Assembly (NCBI GenBank): GCA_934699585.1
Contig: CAKUWY010000018.1
Coordinates: forward strand, 6,174 to 70,173
Reading direction: 5' to 3'
DNA: 64,000 nucleotides
DNA from: an uncultured Fibrobacter sp.
GTDB lineage: Bacteria > Fibrobacterota > Fibrobacteria > Fibrobacterales > Fibrobacteraceae
The notes beneath the pieces are model-generated. The model did no database searches. It had not been told where the DNA came from and saw nothing but the letters and a program-made list of their open reading frames with translations. Numbering within the stretch: the first letter of the stretch is position 1; every line of letters begins with the position of its first letter. The position numbers and the translations under genes were made by a program. Positions 31,402 through 40,448 of this stretch are shown here, one piece after another.

Positions 31402-32631
31402 ATGGAAGAAGTCGTAATCACTGGTATGGGCTGCGTTTCGGCCCTTGGCAACACCCCCGATATCCTTTGGGATAATCTTTTGCAGGGAAAGTCCGGCATT
31501 GCCACCATTGACCGCTTTGACGTAAGCGCGTGCCCCATCAAGATTGCCGCCGCCGTGAAGGAATTCGACGGTTCCGAATATTTCAGCAATCGCGACCAGT
31601 CCCGTTTTTCCAAGTGCATCCAGTATGCCGTCTATTCCGCCTACAAGGCCCTGGCCAACGCAGGAATTGACCCCAAGGCCGAAGATCCCAGCCGCTCCGG
31701 CGTGATTATCGGTGCCGGCGTGGGCGGCATGAACATGTATTCGGATAGCGCCGTGACGCTAGCCAACCGCGGCCCTAGCCGTGTGTCCCCCTTCTTTATT
31801 CCCATGGCCATCGTGAACATGCCCGCCGGCGAAGTTTCTAACCGTACCGGTTGGATGGGCCCCTGCTTTGCAGTTGTTTCCGCCTGCGCCACCTCCAACC
31901 ACTCCATCGCCGCCGCCTACGACGCTATCCGTCTGGGCCGTGCCGACATCATGCTGGCTGGCGGTACCGATGAGACGGTGAACCCGCTGGCCTTGGCTGG
32001 CTTTACCAACATGCATGCCCTGAGCAAGCGCAACGACGACCCGTCCACAGCCTCTCGCCCCTTCGACAAGGACCGTGACGGCTTTGTGATGGGTGAAGGT
32101 TCTGGCATTCTGGTGCTTGAAAGCCTGAGCCACGCCCAAAAGCGCGGCGCCAACATTCTGGCCCGTATCGCAGGTGTTGGCATGAGCGCTGATGCCCACC
32201 ACATGTCCGCCCCCCGCGAAGACGGCGAAGGTGTGCGTCTCGCTATCGAGATGGCGCTCCGCGATGCAGGAATTTCTCCCAATGACGTGGGCTACGTGAA
32301 CACCCACGGTACATCGACCCCTCTTGGCGACGTGGCTGAATGTTCCGCCCTGGAAAAGGTGTTCGGCGCCCGCGACAGCCTGAAGGTGAACTCTTCCAAG
32401 TGCATGATCGGGCATGCCCTGGGTGCCGCCGGCGCTCTCGAGGCTATCATTACCGTGAAGTCCCTGCAGAACCAGATGGTTCATGCCACGAGGAACGTGT
32501 TCAACCAGGACGAACGCATCCATCTGGACGTGTGCGCGGGCAAGAACACCAGTCACGACTTCAAGTACGCCCTGTCCGACGGTTTCGGCTTTGGCGGCCA
32601 GAACAGCGTGCTGCTTTTGGCCCGCGACTAG
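31402..32631 (+). CDS. fabF: Beta-ketoacyl-ACP synthase II
   Basis: The 409-aa condensing enzyme of fatty acid elongation has the active-site Cys in VSACATSNHSI, His in NTHGTSTPLGD and the second His in IGHALGAAGALEA, with a Gly-rich FGFGGQN near the end. Length and motifs fit FabF; FabB-type is less likely given the overall sequence. The ribosome binding site TAGGAGC precedes the ATG. No other fab gene is adjacent. Confidence 0.93.
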   Translation: MEEVVITGMGCVSALGNTPDILWDNLLQGKSGIATIDRFDVSACPIKIAAAVKEFDGSEYFSNRDQSRFSKCIQYAVYSAYKALANAGIDPKAEDPSRSGVIIGAGVGGMNMYSDSAVTLANRGPSRVSPFFIPMAIVNMPAGEVSNRTGWMGPCFAVVSACATSNHSIAAAYDAIRLGRADIMLAGGTDETVNPLALAGFTNMHALSKRNDDPSTASRPFDKDRDGFVMGEGSGILVLESLSHAQKRGANILARIAGVGMSADAHHMSAPREDGEGVRLAIEMALRDAGISPNDVGYVNTHGTSTPLGDVAECSALEKVFGARDSLKVNSSKCMIGHALGAAGALEAIITVKSLQNQMVHATRNVFNQDERIHLDVCAGKNTSHDFKYALSDGFGFGGQNSVLLLARD

Positions 32632-32698
32632 TTCGGTGTGGAGTGTGGAATGTGAGGTGTGAAATTACACACTCCACATACCACATTCCACATTTTTC
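32632..32698. repeat. GTGTGGAGTGTGG-type inverted repeat
   Basis: GTGTGGAGTGTGGAATGTG and its near complement CACATACCACATTCCACA flank a short centre. Related TGTGAGGTGTGAAGT text occurs at 45964-46015 and, inverted, at 9258-9300. It could end fabF transcripts. Confidence 0.5.
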
Positions 32699-32712
32699 TA
32701 TCTTTCACGTCC

Positions 32713-33648
32713 GTGAAATTTTCTTGCGTGAAAATAGTCGTCTTGTGTCTGGTGACCGCACTTGTGGTCCACGCGGCTCCTTACGATCCGCCCACCTGGC
32801 GCGATTCTACCTGGGACTACCGCAGCGAAGATTCCACGGACCTGGCAGGAGAAGTATCCTGGCTCAAGGTTGGGGGTGTCGCCTCTCTGACGCTCATTGC
32901 CTACGGGGCTGCCTACTGGCTTGTTTTTGACAAGGGCTGGTGGGACGAACAGGGCAATCATTTCCATTTCGAGAACGACTTTGACTACGCCCTGAACCTG
33001 GACAAGTTCGGGCATTTCGCCTCGGGTGTGGCCATGGGCGAACTCTTTTACGAGGGGTATCGCTGGGCAGGTGCTACGGAGTTCCAGTCCTACCTGTTTG
33101 CCGGCTTTTCCGCCATGATGACCCACATCGCCATCGACGTGAAGGATGCCTATTCTCCCAGGTGGGGTTTCAGCGTTTTCGATGTGCTGTCCGGTACCTT
33201 GGGCGGTTTTTTGCCCATGGCGGAACGCTACGTGCCGCTGTTCAAGTACGTGGACCTTAAGTGGAGTTACTGGATTAACACAAAGGCGTATTACCGACAG
33301 GGGGAAGGGCATTCCAAGGTGTTTACCGACGACTATTGCAACCAGACCTTTTGGGCGTCTTTCAAAATATACCGCATGCTCCCTGCAGGGGCACGCGCCT
33401 ATTACCCCAGCTGGCTTGCCATTGCGGCTGGCCTCAGTATCGATGAAGGCGTGTTTATCAAGCATTACGAGGGAACACCCCATCGAGAAGTTTACATTGC
33501 GCTGGACTACGACTTGGAGGCATTCCGCCCACAGAGTCGTATGGCCCGTACCATTATCAAGTGGATGAACTACTTCAAACTGCCGGCACCAGCTGTGCAA
33601 GTTTATCCTGAATTCCACTGGTTCTTGCTGTATCCCATTAAGTTTTAA
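32713..33648 (+). CDS. DUF2279-type outer-membrane-associated protein
   Basis: The 311-aa protein has an N-terminal signal peptide (VKFSCVKIVVLCLVTALVVHA). The family-like core is DKFGHFASGVAMGELFYEGY followed by a GFSAMMTHIAIDVKDAY segment, which resembles DUF2279/YfiM proteins. Function is unknown; helical membrane-facing segments suggest an envelope protein. The GTG at 32713 is preferred because TATCTTTC ends 6 nt before it, in the pattern of the leaderless-type promoters. A GTG at 32728 is the alternative. Confidence 0.7.
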   Translation: MKFSCVKIVVLCLVTALVVHAAPYDPPTWRDSTWDYRSEDSTDLAGEVSWLKVGGVASLTLIAYGAAYWLVFDKGWWDEQGNHFHFENDFDYALNLDKFGHFASGVAMGELFYEGYRWAGATEFQSYLFAGFSAMMTHIAIDVKDAYSPRWGFSVFDVLSGTLGGFLPMAERYVPLFKYVDLKWSYWINTKAYYRQGEGHSKVFTDDYCNQTFWASFKIYRMLPAGARAYYPSWLAIAAGLSIDEGVFIKHYEGTPHREVYIALDYDLEAFRPQSRMARTIIKWMNYFKLPAPAVQVYPEFHWFLLYPIKF

Positions 33649-33654
33649 TCCCAC

Positions 33655-33760
33655 CCCAATTGTCATTCTGACCCTGAACTAGTTTTAGGGGAATACAGTA
33701 GGTACTGCGGGTCTGGATTCTTCAGTCGCTACGCTCCCTTAGAATGACGTCTTGAGTTAA
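33655..33760. repeat. R3-like repeat
   Basis: GTCATTCTGACCCTGAACTA and TTTTAGGGGAAT, later TCTGGATTCTTCAGTCGCTA and TTAGAATGACG. Its two ends (GTCATTCTGA and AGAATGAC) are complementary. Confidence 0.55.
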
Positions 33761-33781
33761 TGTTTTTTATATTTCTAACAA

Positions 33782-35290
33782 ATGCAAATGAAACTCCGGA
33801 TATTGCTCTTCTGGGGAGTTTTTTGGGTTATATGCGGAACCTCGGGGGCGTCCCCCGTGGTGGGTTCCGAACGTACCCGGAATTTGCAAGGCCTGGAACA
33901 TTCTCCCATGCTCATGGAGTACCACCGGCAGACCGTTGGGGAGGACCGTCAGTTTTTTACCTACCCCAGGCGTGATTACGGATTTATCCGGAACTTTACC
34001 CGCACAGAATCCGGCGCCATGATGTTCATGGCCGATACCACCGGAGAGTTTTTTGGCAAGAACCACAGCTTTGGGGTGGCGGCGTCCCCTGCGTTCGGGG
34101 CGGAGTACTGCGGCAGCGAATCTCTGGGCGACACCCTGTGGCCCTCTTTTGACGGGGGCATTTACCTGCGGGGTTATGCCGACTCCCTGGATTTCGATTT
34201 GGATGCCCGCATGTACGCCGGTGAACATTCCGCCAAGAAGCCCAAGAGTTTTGACGGCGAGGTCTTTGACGTGCAGACCAAGGAAGGCAATGCCGGAGCC
34301 GATTACGTGAGCTATTCCCGCTACAGGGCCCACATGGCCCTGAACTACGCCTGGGCAAGGCTGCAGCTGGCCCGTGACGTACTCCACTGGGGGCCGGGAT
34401 ACTACAACAACCTTTCCCTGAACCAGTTCGCCTTGCCCTATAACATGCTCTCCCTGGACCTGACCTTTGGACCCCTGCGGGTATTCAGCGTGTATGCAGA
34501 CCTTCGGGTGGATAGCTGGAGCTACAGCAGGAACAACCTGAACGACCGGAACCTGTATGCCCACCGCTATGAACTGGCCTTGGGAAACTTGACTATCGGC
34601 ATGAGCGAAATCCAGGTGCTGTACAACGAGAACAAACCTTGGTTGTTCGTGCCCATCGCTCCGCTTTTTATTGAAAAGGGCAACTACACCGAGCGGGTAA
34701 ACAACGGGGCTTTGGCCCTGGACATGAACTACCGCTTGCTCAGCGCGGTCAGGCTTTATGGTGAGTTCTTCTTGGACGATTTGGAATCTCCCAATGCGGT
34801 TTACGAGAACAAGTACAGCAACAACCGCTGGGCAGGCATGCTGGGCCTGCAGGCGGGCCACGATTTTTACGTGGGGCAAAAGCGACTCAGCGCGGGTACC
34901 ATTGCCGAAATTGCCCGTGTGGAACCTTACACCTATTGCCATTACGATACCGCCCATGCGCAGCTTGCGAACCTGGGGGCACCTCTCGGGAACCCCAACG
35001 GTCCCAACAGCTTGGCGGTAGATTGGACGGTTTATGCCCAGGCGGGTCTTGGGTCCCTTGGACAGCTGTTTGCGGGCGTACACCAGAAGTGGCTGTGGAA
35101 AGGGATCGATGCCGGGAGTAACATCGAAGACCCCTACAAGACGGTGCGCAAGCGTTTTGCCCATGGGGCGCCTCTTGTTTATACCGTGGCTCCAGCCATC
35201 GGGTACAACGGACGGTTTGTAGGCTTTTCGGGTGAGTTGACCTTGGGTGATGTCCACACTGCGGACGTCAGGATTTCTTTCATGTGGTAG
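33782..35290 (+). CDS. Wzi-like capsule assembly outer-membrane protein
   Basis: The 502-aa protein has a signal peptide (cleavage near TSGAS). Its body resembles Wzi/capsule assembly proteins: ARDVLHWGPGYYNNLSLNQF, then AHRYELALGNLTIGMSEIQV and YRLLSAVRLYGEFFLDDL, ending in the strand-like VRISFMW. Wzi is an outer-membrane barrel that anchors surface polysaccharide. It lies 3 nt before a CapD-like sugar dehydratase, which supports a role in surface polysaccharide. TATATTTC ends 6 nt before the ATG. Confidence 0.75.
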   Translation: MQMKLRILLFWGVFWVICGTSGASPVVGSERTRNLQGLEHSPMLMEYHRQTVGEDRQFFTYPRRDYGFIRNFTRTESGAMMFMADTTGEFFGKNHSFGVAASPAFGAEYCGSESLGDTLWPSFDGGIYLRGYADSLDFDLDARMYAGEHSAKKPKSFDGEVFDVQTKEGNAGADYVSYSRYRAHMALNYAWARLQLARDVLHWGPGYYNNLSLNQFALPYNMLSLDLTFGPLRVFSVYADLRVDSWSYSRNNLNDRNLYAHRYELALGNLTIGMSEIQVLYNENKPWLFVPIAPLFIEKGNYTERVNNGALALDMNYRLLSAVRLYGEFFLDDLESPNAVYENKYSNNRWAGMLGLQAGHDFYVGQKRLSAGTIAEIARVEPYTYCHYDTAHAQLANLGAPLGNPNGPNSLAVDWTVYAQAGLGSLGQLFAGVHQKWLWKGIDAGSNIEDPYKTVRKRFAHGAPLVYTVAPAIGYNGRFVGFSGELTLGDVHTADVRISFMW

Positions 35291-35293
35291 TTT

Positions 35294-37270
35294 ATGGCTG
35301 ATATTAAAGAGAAAATTAAGGAAAATGTGCACTTCAAGGCGCTGATGAACAGCTTCCGTTTGCGTAAGCGGGTGCTGGCCCTGGCTGATGCCTTTGTGGT
35401 GGCGGTATCTGCCCTGATTGCCAACTACCCTCTGCCTCTTTTCGCCGACCGTATAGGCCGCCCGGACCTATTTGTCATTATTGTCACCAGCATTATCTGC
35501 TGTTTTGGGAGTCTTCTGTTCTTTGGAGCCTACAACAAGTTGTGGCGCTATTTCAGCAAGCGGGATTACCTGAGCTGCGTCAAGGGAATTGTCGTGGGAA
35601 TTGCCGTGGCATATGGCCTGGTGTACCTGTTCCATAAGGATTTGTTTTGGGAATTTGCCTTGCTCCATGCTGTTGTTGCCGTAGTGGGTGTCTCCCTGTT
35701 CCGTTACCTGTTCCGTAGGACCTTTGTGTCTTTGGTTTCTACGGGAATGCACGAGGCCGAACGCAAGCGTACCATGATTATCGGTGCGGGGAATGCGGCT
35801 CAGCTTTTGCTAAATGAAATTCGCAATAACCAGACAGATGCTAGCCGTGGAGAGAGTACCGGGGCTGCCAAGAATATCAATCCCGTGTGTTTGATTGATG
35901 ACGACCGTTATAAGATTGGCAAGCCTGTTAGTGGAGTGTTGGTGGCAGGAACTACATCGGATATTCCCAAGGTGGTGCGCGAATTACGGATAGAACAGAT
36001 TATCTTTGCTATCCCTAGCTGCCCTCCTAAGGACAGACAGACTATCTTGGATATTTGTGGAAAGACCGGCCTTCCGATGAAGGTGCTGCCCTTTATTGGA
36101 AGTCTGTTGGATACCTCTGCAGTGGGTACGGGTTCGACCAGTTTTGTAAGCCAGATTCGTGACATCAAGGTAGAGGATTTGTTAGGACGTGAACCCATAC
36201 GGTTCAACAATTCTGAAATTCGCGGGTTCATTGAAGGCAAGGTCTGCATGGTCACCGGCGGAGGCGGCAGCATCGGCAGCGAGCTGGTGCGCCAGATTGC
36301 CAAATACAATCCCAAGCAGGTGATTATCGTGGATATCTACGAGAACAATGCCTACGAAATCCAGCAGGAACTGGTGATGGAGTATGGTGACCGCTTGAAC
36401 CTGGTGACACTGATTGCAAGTGTTCGTGATTATTTCCGCATGAACCAGATTTTCAAGAAATATGAGCCCCAGGTGGTGTTCCACGCGGCGGCCCACAAGC
36501 ACGTGCCCCTGATGGAAAACAACCCCATGGAAGCCATCAAGAATAACGTGGTGGGCACTTTCAACATGGCTACCCTTTCCCTGTTGCACAACGTGAAAAA
36601 GTTCGTGATGATCAGCACCGACAAGGCGGTGAACCCCACCAACGTGATGGGGGCGAGCAAGCGTTGTTGCGAAATGATCGTGCAGTTCTTTGCGCAACAG
36701 AAGGACTGCAAGACCGAATTCGTGACCACCCGCTTTGGAAATGTGCTGGGGAGCAACGGCTCCGTGATTCCCCTGTTCAAGCGCCAGATAGAGCAGGACA
36801 AACCCGTGACGGTGACACACCCTGACATTATCCGCTACTTTATGACCATTCCTGAAGCGGTGAACCTGGTGTTAGAGGCGGCGAGCTTTGCTCATGGTGG
36901 TGAAATTTTTGTGTTGGATATGGGACAGCCCGTAAAGATTGTGACCTTGGCCGAAAACCTGATCCGTATGTATGGCAAGGTGCCCTATAAGGATGTGGAA
37001 ATCAAGTTCACGGGGCTGCGACCTGGAGAAAAACTGCTCGAGGAATTGCTGATGAATGAAGAGGGCCTGCAGAAGACCAAGAACAAGCTCATCTATATCG
37101 GAAAGCAGATTGAGATTGATGCCGATACCTTTATCAATGAACTGAGGACATTGAAGAATGCGGCCCAGGAAAATGACGACAAGACCGCCATTTCTGCCTT
37201 GCATCACATTGTACCCACCTTCACTACGCCCGAAAAATTCAACAAGACGGTAAGGATGCCGAAGGTGTAA
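35294..37270 (+). CDS. CapD/PglF-like UDP-sugar 4,6-dehydratase
   Basis: The 658-aa membrane-anchored enzyme has four N-terminal membrane helices (about 25-145), a CoA-binding-like Rossmann part (IGAGNAAQLLLNEI), and an SDR dehydratase domain with VTGGGGSIGSELVRQI, FHAAAHKHVPLMENNP and STDKAVNPTNVMGASKR. The YxxxK catalytic Tyr is Met (MGASK), as in PglF/WbpM-type dehydratases. It likely acts on UDP-GlcNAc toward diamino- or deoxy-sugars for surface polymers. It is cotranscribed with the Wzi-like gene. Confidence 0.88.
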   Translation: MADIKEKIKENVHFKALMNSFRLRKRVLALADAFVVAVSALIANYPLPLFADRIGRPDLFVIIVTSIICCFGSLLFFGAYNKLWRYFSKRDYLSCVKGIVVGIAVAYGLVYLFHKDLFWEFALLHAVVAVVGVSLFRYLFRRTFVSLVSTGMHEAERKRTMIIGAGNAAQLLLNEIRNNQTDASRGESTGAAKNINPVCLIDDDRYKIGKPVSGVLVAGTTSDIPKVVRELRIEQIIFAIPSCPPKDRQTILDICGKTGLPMKVLPFIGSLLDTSAVGTGSTSFVSQIRDIKVEDLLGREPIRFNNSEIRGFIEGKVCMVTGGGGSIGSELVRQIAKYNPKQVIIVDIYENNAYEIQQELVMEYGDRLNLVTLIASVRDYFRMNQIFKKYEPQVVFHAAAHKHVPLMENNPMEAIKNNVVGTFNMATLSLLHNVKKFVMISTDKAVNPTNVMGASKRCCEMIVQFFAQQKDCKTEFVTTRFGNVLGSNGSVIPLFKRQIEQDKPVTVTHPDIIRYFMTIPEAVNLVLEAASFAHGGEIFVLDMGQPVKIVTLAENLIRMYGKVPYKDVEIKFTGLRPGEKLLEELLMNEEGLQKTKNKLIYIGKQIEIDADTFINELRTLKNAAQENDDKTAISALHHIVPTFTTPEKFNKTVRMPKV

Positions 37271-37305
37271 ATTTTGGCGGGTGTCGCCGATCAGAGGAGG
37301 ATGCT

Positions 37306-38502
37306 ATGAACCAGAAACTGAAAATTCTTCTTTCTTTCGCTGTAGCCTTGTTCCTTGCGGCCTGCAGCGATTCCTCCAGTTCTTCTAGTGACGAAGACCA
37401 GGTGCTGCTCAGCACCACCGTCAAGAAAGACGGTATCGACATGCTGAGTTTTGGCAGCCTGAATCTGGACGTGGCGGCGGATTCGTTCCTTGCGGTATTT
37501 GAACTGGGGGACATTGTGACGGTGATGGTGGACGGTTACGACACCCTGGAAGTCCCAGTTGTGCCGGACTACGACGCCGTTTCTCCCGGTGAACTGTTGC
37601 TGCGGGTGGTGTCGGGAAAGCCCCACGTGACTCTAGGCATCAACTTTGGGCAGCTTGCCGTAGCCCTAGGCATTGCAGAAAATGCCCCCGCAGGTTCGGA
37701 ATACCCCTACCGACTGAAAGATGTCAAGTTACCCATCGAGGTGAATGTTGCCCTGAAGGACAAGGGCGGTTTCAAGGAAAACCTTGAAATGCTGGAATAC
37801 CAGAACTACGGGCTGGTCATCGATAACTATCCGGACCTGTCCGTGGCGGATTTTGCCAACTTCAGGGAAATTGCTACCACGGGAATGGGGAAGGGCGTGC
37901 TCTACCGTTCTTCTAGTCCTATCGACCCGGTGGATGGCCGCAATACATACGCAGATTCCCTGGCCAAGGCGGCCACGGTGGCCACCTTCATCAACCTGAC
38001 GGACACGGACAAGGGAGCCAAGGCCTATGAGGGCTTTGACAAGTCCTACTACGTCACGCAGAAAGTGGTTTACCTGTCTTTGCCGGCGTCGTTCACAACC
38101 AACCTCTTCAAGGAAGGCTTGGTAAAGGGCCTACGGTTCATGATCGAAAACGAGGCCCCTTATCTGGTGCACTGCCAGATGGGCAAGGACCGTGCGGGCT
38201 TTGTGAGTGCCGTGCTGGAAGCCTTGATGGGAGCTTCTGCCGAAGAAGTGGAGAAGGACTACGTGAAAACCTACGACAACTACTATAACGTAGTACACGG
38301 CAAGCAACAGCGCCTTACGGAGTCACAGTTGGACTGGTTCCAGGCCCTGATTGTCCGCAATATGAAAATGGCCTACTCCGATGCGGGTGTGGATATCGAA
38401 GATTTCGAAAATGTTGACCTGGCCAAGGCCACGGAACAGTACCTGGAAAAGCTGGGGCTGTCCAAAAAAGAAGTAGCGGACCTGAAGGCCCGCTTGAAGT
38501 AG
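37306..38502 (+). CDS. Lipoprotein tyrosine phosphatase-like protein with N-terminal adenosyltransferase-like domain
   Basis: The 398-aa lipoprotein has LFLAACSDSS (lipidated Cys about 20) and a Ser-rich spacer. A domain with LGDIVTVMVDGYDTLEVPVV and VTLGINFGQLAVALG resembles the C-terminal part of SAM hydroxide adenosyltransferases. A Tyr_phosphatase_3 domain follows with the P-loop VHCQMGKDRAG (catalytic Cys about 287) and an upstream GVLYRSSSPI. It would act outside the cytoplasm; the substrate is unknown. A ribosome site (AGAGGAGG) precedes the ATG. It lies 35 nt after the CapD-like gene and may be in its operon. Confidence 0.75.
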   Translation: MNQKLKILLSFAVALFLAACSDSSSSSSDEDQVLLSTTVKKDGIDMLSFGSLNLDVAADSFLAVFELGDIVTVMVDGYDTLEVPVVPDYDAVSPGELLLRVVSGKPHVTLGINFGQLAVALGIAENAPAGSEYPYRLKDVKLPIEVNVALKDKGGFKENLEMLEYQNYGLVIDNYPDLSVADFANFREIATTGMGKGVLYRSSSPIDPVDGRNTYADSLAKAATVATFINLTDTDKGAKAYEGFDKSYYVTQKVVYLSLPASFTTNLFKEGLVKGLRFMIENEAPYLVHCQMGKDRAGFVSAVLEALMGASAEEVEKDYVKTYDNYYNVVHGKQQRLTESQLDWFQALIVRNMKMAYSDAGVDIEDFENVDLAKATEQYLEKLGLSKKEVADLKARLK

Positions 38503-38523
38503 TTTTTTTGAAAATGTCGCGTT

Positions 38524-39357
38524 TTAGGGAAGGCGGATTCCGTCGTCCTGGATCAGGATTTTTTCTTCGCGGTAGAGGGTCCCGAGAATTTTCTTGAAGG
38601 TCTTCTTGGACATGCCGAATTCCCTCTGGATGGTTTCCGGGTCGGTGTGGTCGCCGTAGGGCAGGAACCCGCCCGCTTCGGAGAGCTTCCGGAGCACTGC
38701 GTTCGGGCTGTCGCTTTTCATGAGCCCCTTGTAGCCTACGGGCGAAAGGTTCAGGGTGATTTTATCGTCGCTGGTGAACCGCTGGATGTAGCCCGGCATG
38801 GTGTCGCCGATGTAGATGCGTTTTGTGCCGGGCGTGACCATGAGGCGCCCCGTATAGCGGTAGTTCACCAGAAAGTCCACGTAGTCCGGCGTAACCTCGT
38901 AGGCGGCCAGTTCCACCCGCTCTCCCACATGCAGTTCCGACGTGTCGGTGTCGATAAAGCTCTTGATTTTTTCGGTTGCCACCAGGCGGTTGCTCTTGTC
39001 GTCCAGCAGAATATAGACCACGCAGCGGTCGCCCCGCTGGAGTTCTCCCAACTGTTGCTTGTAGGGCAAGAACAGGTCCTTGTTCAGCCCCCAGTCCAGG
39101 AACGCTCCTACGCGGTTTACGTCCTTGACTTCCAGCACGGCGAATTCTCCGGCCTGGGCGTAAGGCTTCTGGAGGGTGGCGATAGGGCGGTCTTCGCTAT
39201 CCATATAGACGAACACGTCCAGGATTTCGCCTTCTTCCAGGGAAAATTCGTCCCGGTTTCCGGGAAGCAGTACCCTTCCGCCGGTTTCCAACTCCAGGTA
39301 ATACCCCTGGGGCATGATGCTTTCGACCCGGGCGCGATTGTATTTGCCGATTTCCAT
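38524..39357 (-). CDS. cvfB: CvfB-family S1 RNA-binding protein
   Basis: The 277-aa protein has tandem S1-like domains, with VKDVNRVGAFLDWGLNKDLFLPYKQ in the second, and a C-terminal winged helix (TIQREFGMSKKTFKKILGTL), the layout of CvfB/YitL. These bind RNA and affect gene expression in other bacteria; the target here is unknown. It is transcribed divergently from the metallophosphatase gene, sharing a 101-bp gap. Confidence 0.87.
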   Translation of the reverse strand: MEIGKYNRARVESIMPQGYYLELETGGRVLLPGNRDEFSLEEGEILDVFVYMDSEDRPIATLQKPYAQAGEFAVLEVKDVNRVGAFLDWGLNKDLFLPYKQQLGELQRGDRCVVYILLDDKSNRLVATEKIKSFIDTDTSELHVGERVELAAYEVTPDYVDFLVNYRYTGRLMVTPGTKRIYIGDTMPGYIQRFTSDDKITLNLSPVGYKGLMKSDSPNAVLRKLSEAGGFLPYGDHTDPETIQREFGMSKKTFKKILGTLYREEKILIQDDGIRLP

Positions 39358-39458
39358 AATTGCCTTTCCGTTCAGGTGTCCGCGATTGCGGGGTTGATGT
39401 CGCGACCATCCGCGACGGTAAAAATATAGGATTTTTTATTATATTCAACGGTGGATCT

Positions 39459-40448
39459 ATGATAGACTTTATCGGCGACATTCACGGTCACGCAACCGAA
39501 CTACGGGCCCTGCTAAAGAAGCTGGGCTATGAGGAGCGGGGTGGTGTTTTCGCCTATCCGGGAAACGCCCGTAAGGTGGTTTTTCTCGGGGACTACATCG
39601 ACCGGGGCTCTGAATCCCGGGAGACTATAGACTTGGTCCGCGCCATGCGGGACGCCGGAGCTGCTACCGCCCTTATGGGAAACCACGAATTCAACACCCT
39701 CTGTTTTTGGCAGCAGAACGGTGCTGGCGGTGGGCATTTCCTGAAGACTATTACGGGTGGCTATCTGCGGGACCATTCCTTCAACAAGGTGGCGATTCTT
39801 GCACGGACGGTAGAATCTTACCGCGGGCGGCAGCAGGAATTCCAGGAAATGCTGGACTTTCTGAAGACATTGCCGTTCTATATGGAAACGGACTTGTTCC
39901 GGGCGCAACATGCCTGCTATGACGCCGAATGCGTACAGGCCCTGCGGGATGCGGGCATTACAAGTTTTGCCGACGGGAACTTTGACGAACTGATTGCCCG
40001 GGCCTGCGACAGCCACAATGAATTTGAGGATTCCCTGTTCCACCCTCTGGATATCTTGCTGAAGGGCCCCGAGATGGAGCTGCCTGCAGGCGGGACCTTC
40101 CGGGACGGCGAAGGCGTGGTGCGCAAGAAGATGCGGCTTCGCTGGTGGATTGACCCGAAGGACGCCACCCTTCAGGACATTGCGCTCCAGCCCGGCGTTG
40201 ACTTTTCCGACGAACCCGTTCCTGAGTCCGTTCGGTCTCGAAAGTTCTACGGCGAAAATGAACGGCCCGTGTTTTTCGGGCACTACTGGCTTAAAGGCGA
40301 GCCTGCCCTTATCCGCAAAAACGTGTGCTGTCTGGATTACAGCATCGGGAGTTTTTACGGACATGGCCGTATGGTGGCCTACCGCTTTGACGGAGAGCAA
40401 GCCCTTGATGCCAGCAAGTTCGTGTGGGTGGAGGGACCGTCGGTTTGA
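39459..40448 (+). CDS. Metallophosphoesterase (calcineurin-like)
   Basis: The 329-aa protein has the phosphoesterase motifs IGDIHGH (5-11), GDYIDRGSES and MGNHEFNTL in order, and a late GHYWLKG with a metal-binding His. The closest general type is bacterial Ser/Thr phosphatase or diadenosine tetraphosphatase; which one is not settled. The ATG at 39459 directly precedes the first motif. TATATT lies 15 nt upstream. Its stop overlaps the TTG start of the next gene. Confidence 0.82.
   Translation: MIDFIGDIHGHATELRALLKKLGYEERGGVFAYPGNARKVVFLGDYIDRGSESRETIDLVRAMRDAGAATALMGNHEFNTLCFWQQNGAGGGHFLKTITGGYLRDHSFNKVAILARTVESYRGRQQEFQEMLDFLKTLPFYMETDLFRAQHACYDAECVQALRDAGITSFADGNFDELIARACDSHNEFEDSLFHPLDILLKGPEMELPAGGTFRDGEGVVRKKMRLRWWIDPKDATLQDIALQPGVDFSDEPVPESVRSRKFYGENERPVFFGHYWLKGEPALIRKNVCCLDYSIGSFYGHGRMVAYRFDGEQALDASKFVWVEGPSV

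Noticed and set aside
33767..35332. 521-aa open frame opposite the Wzi-like gene
   Set aside because: Antisense shadow; the plus-strand protein has a signal peptide and family motifs.
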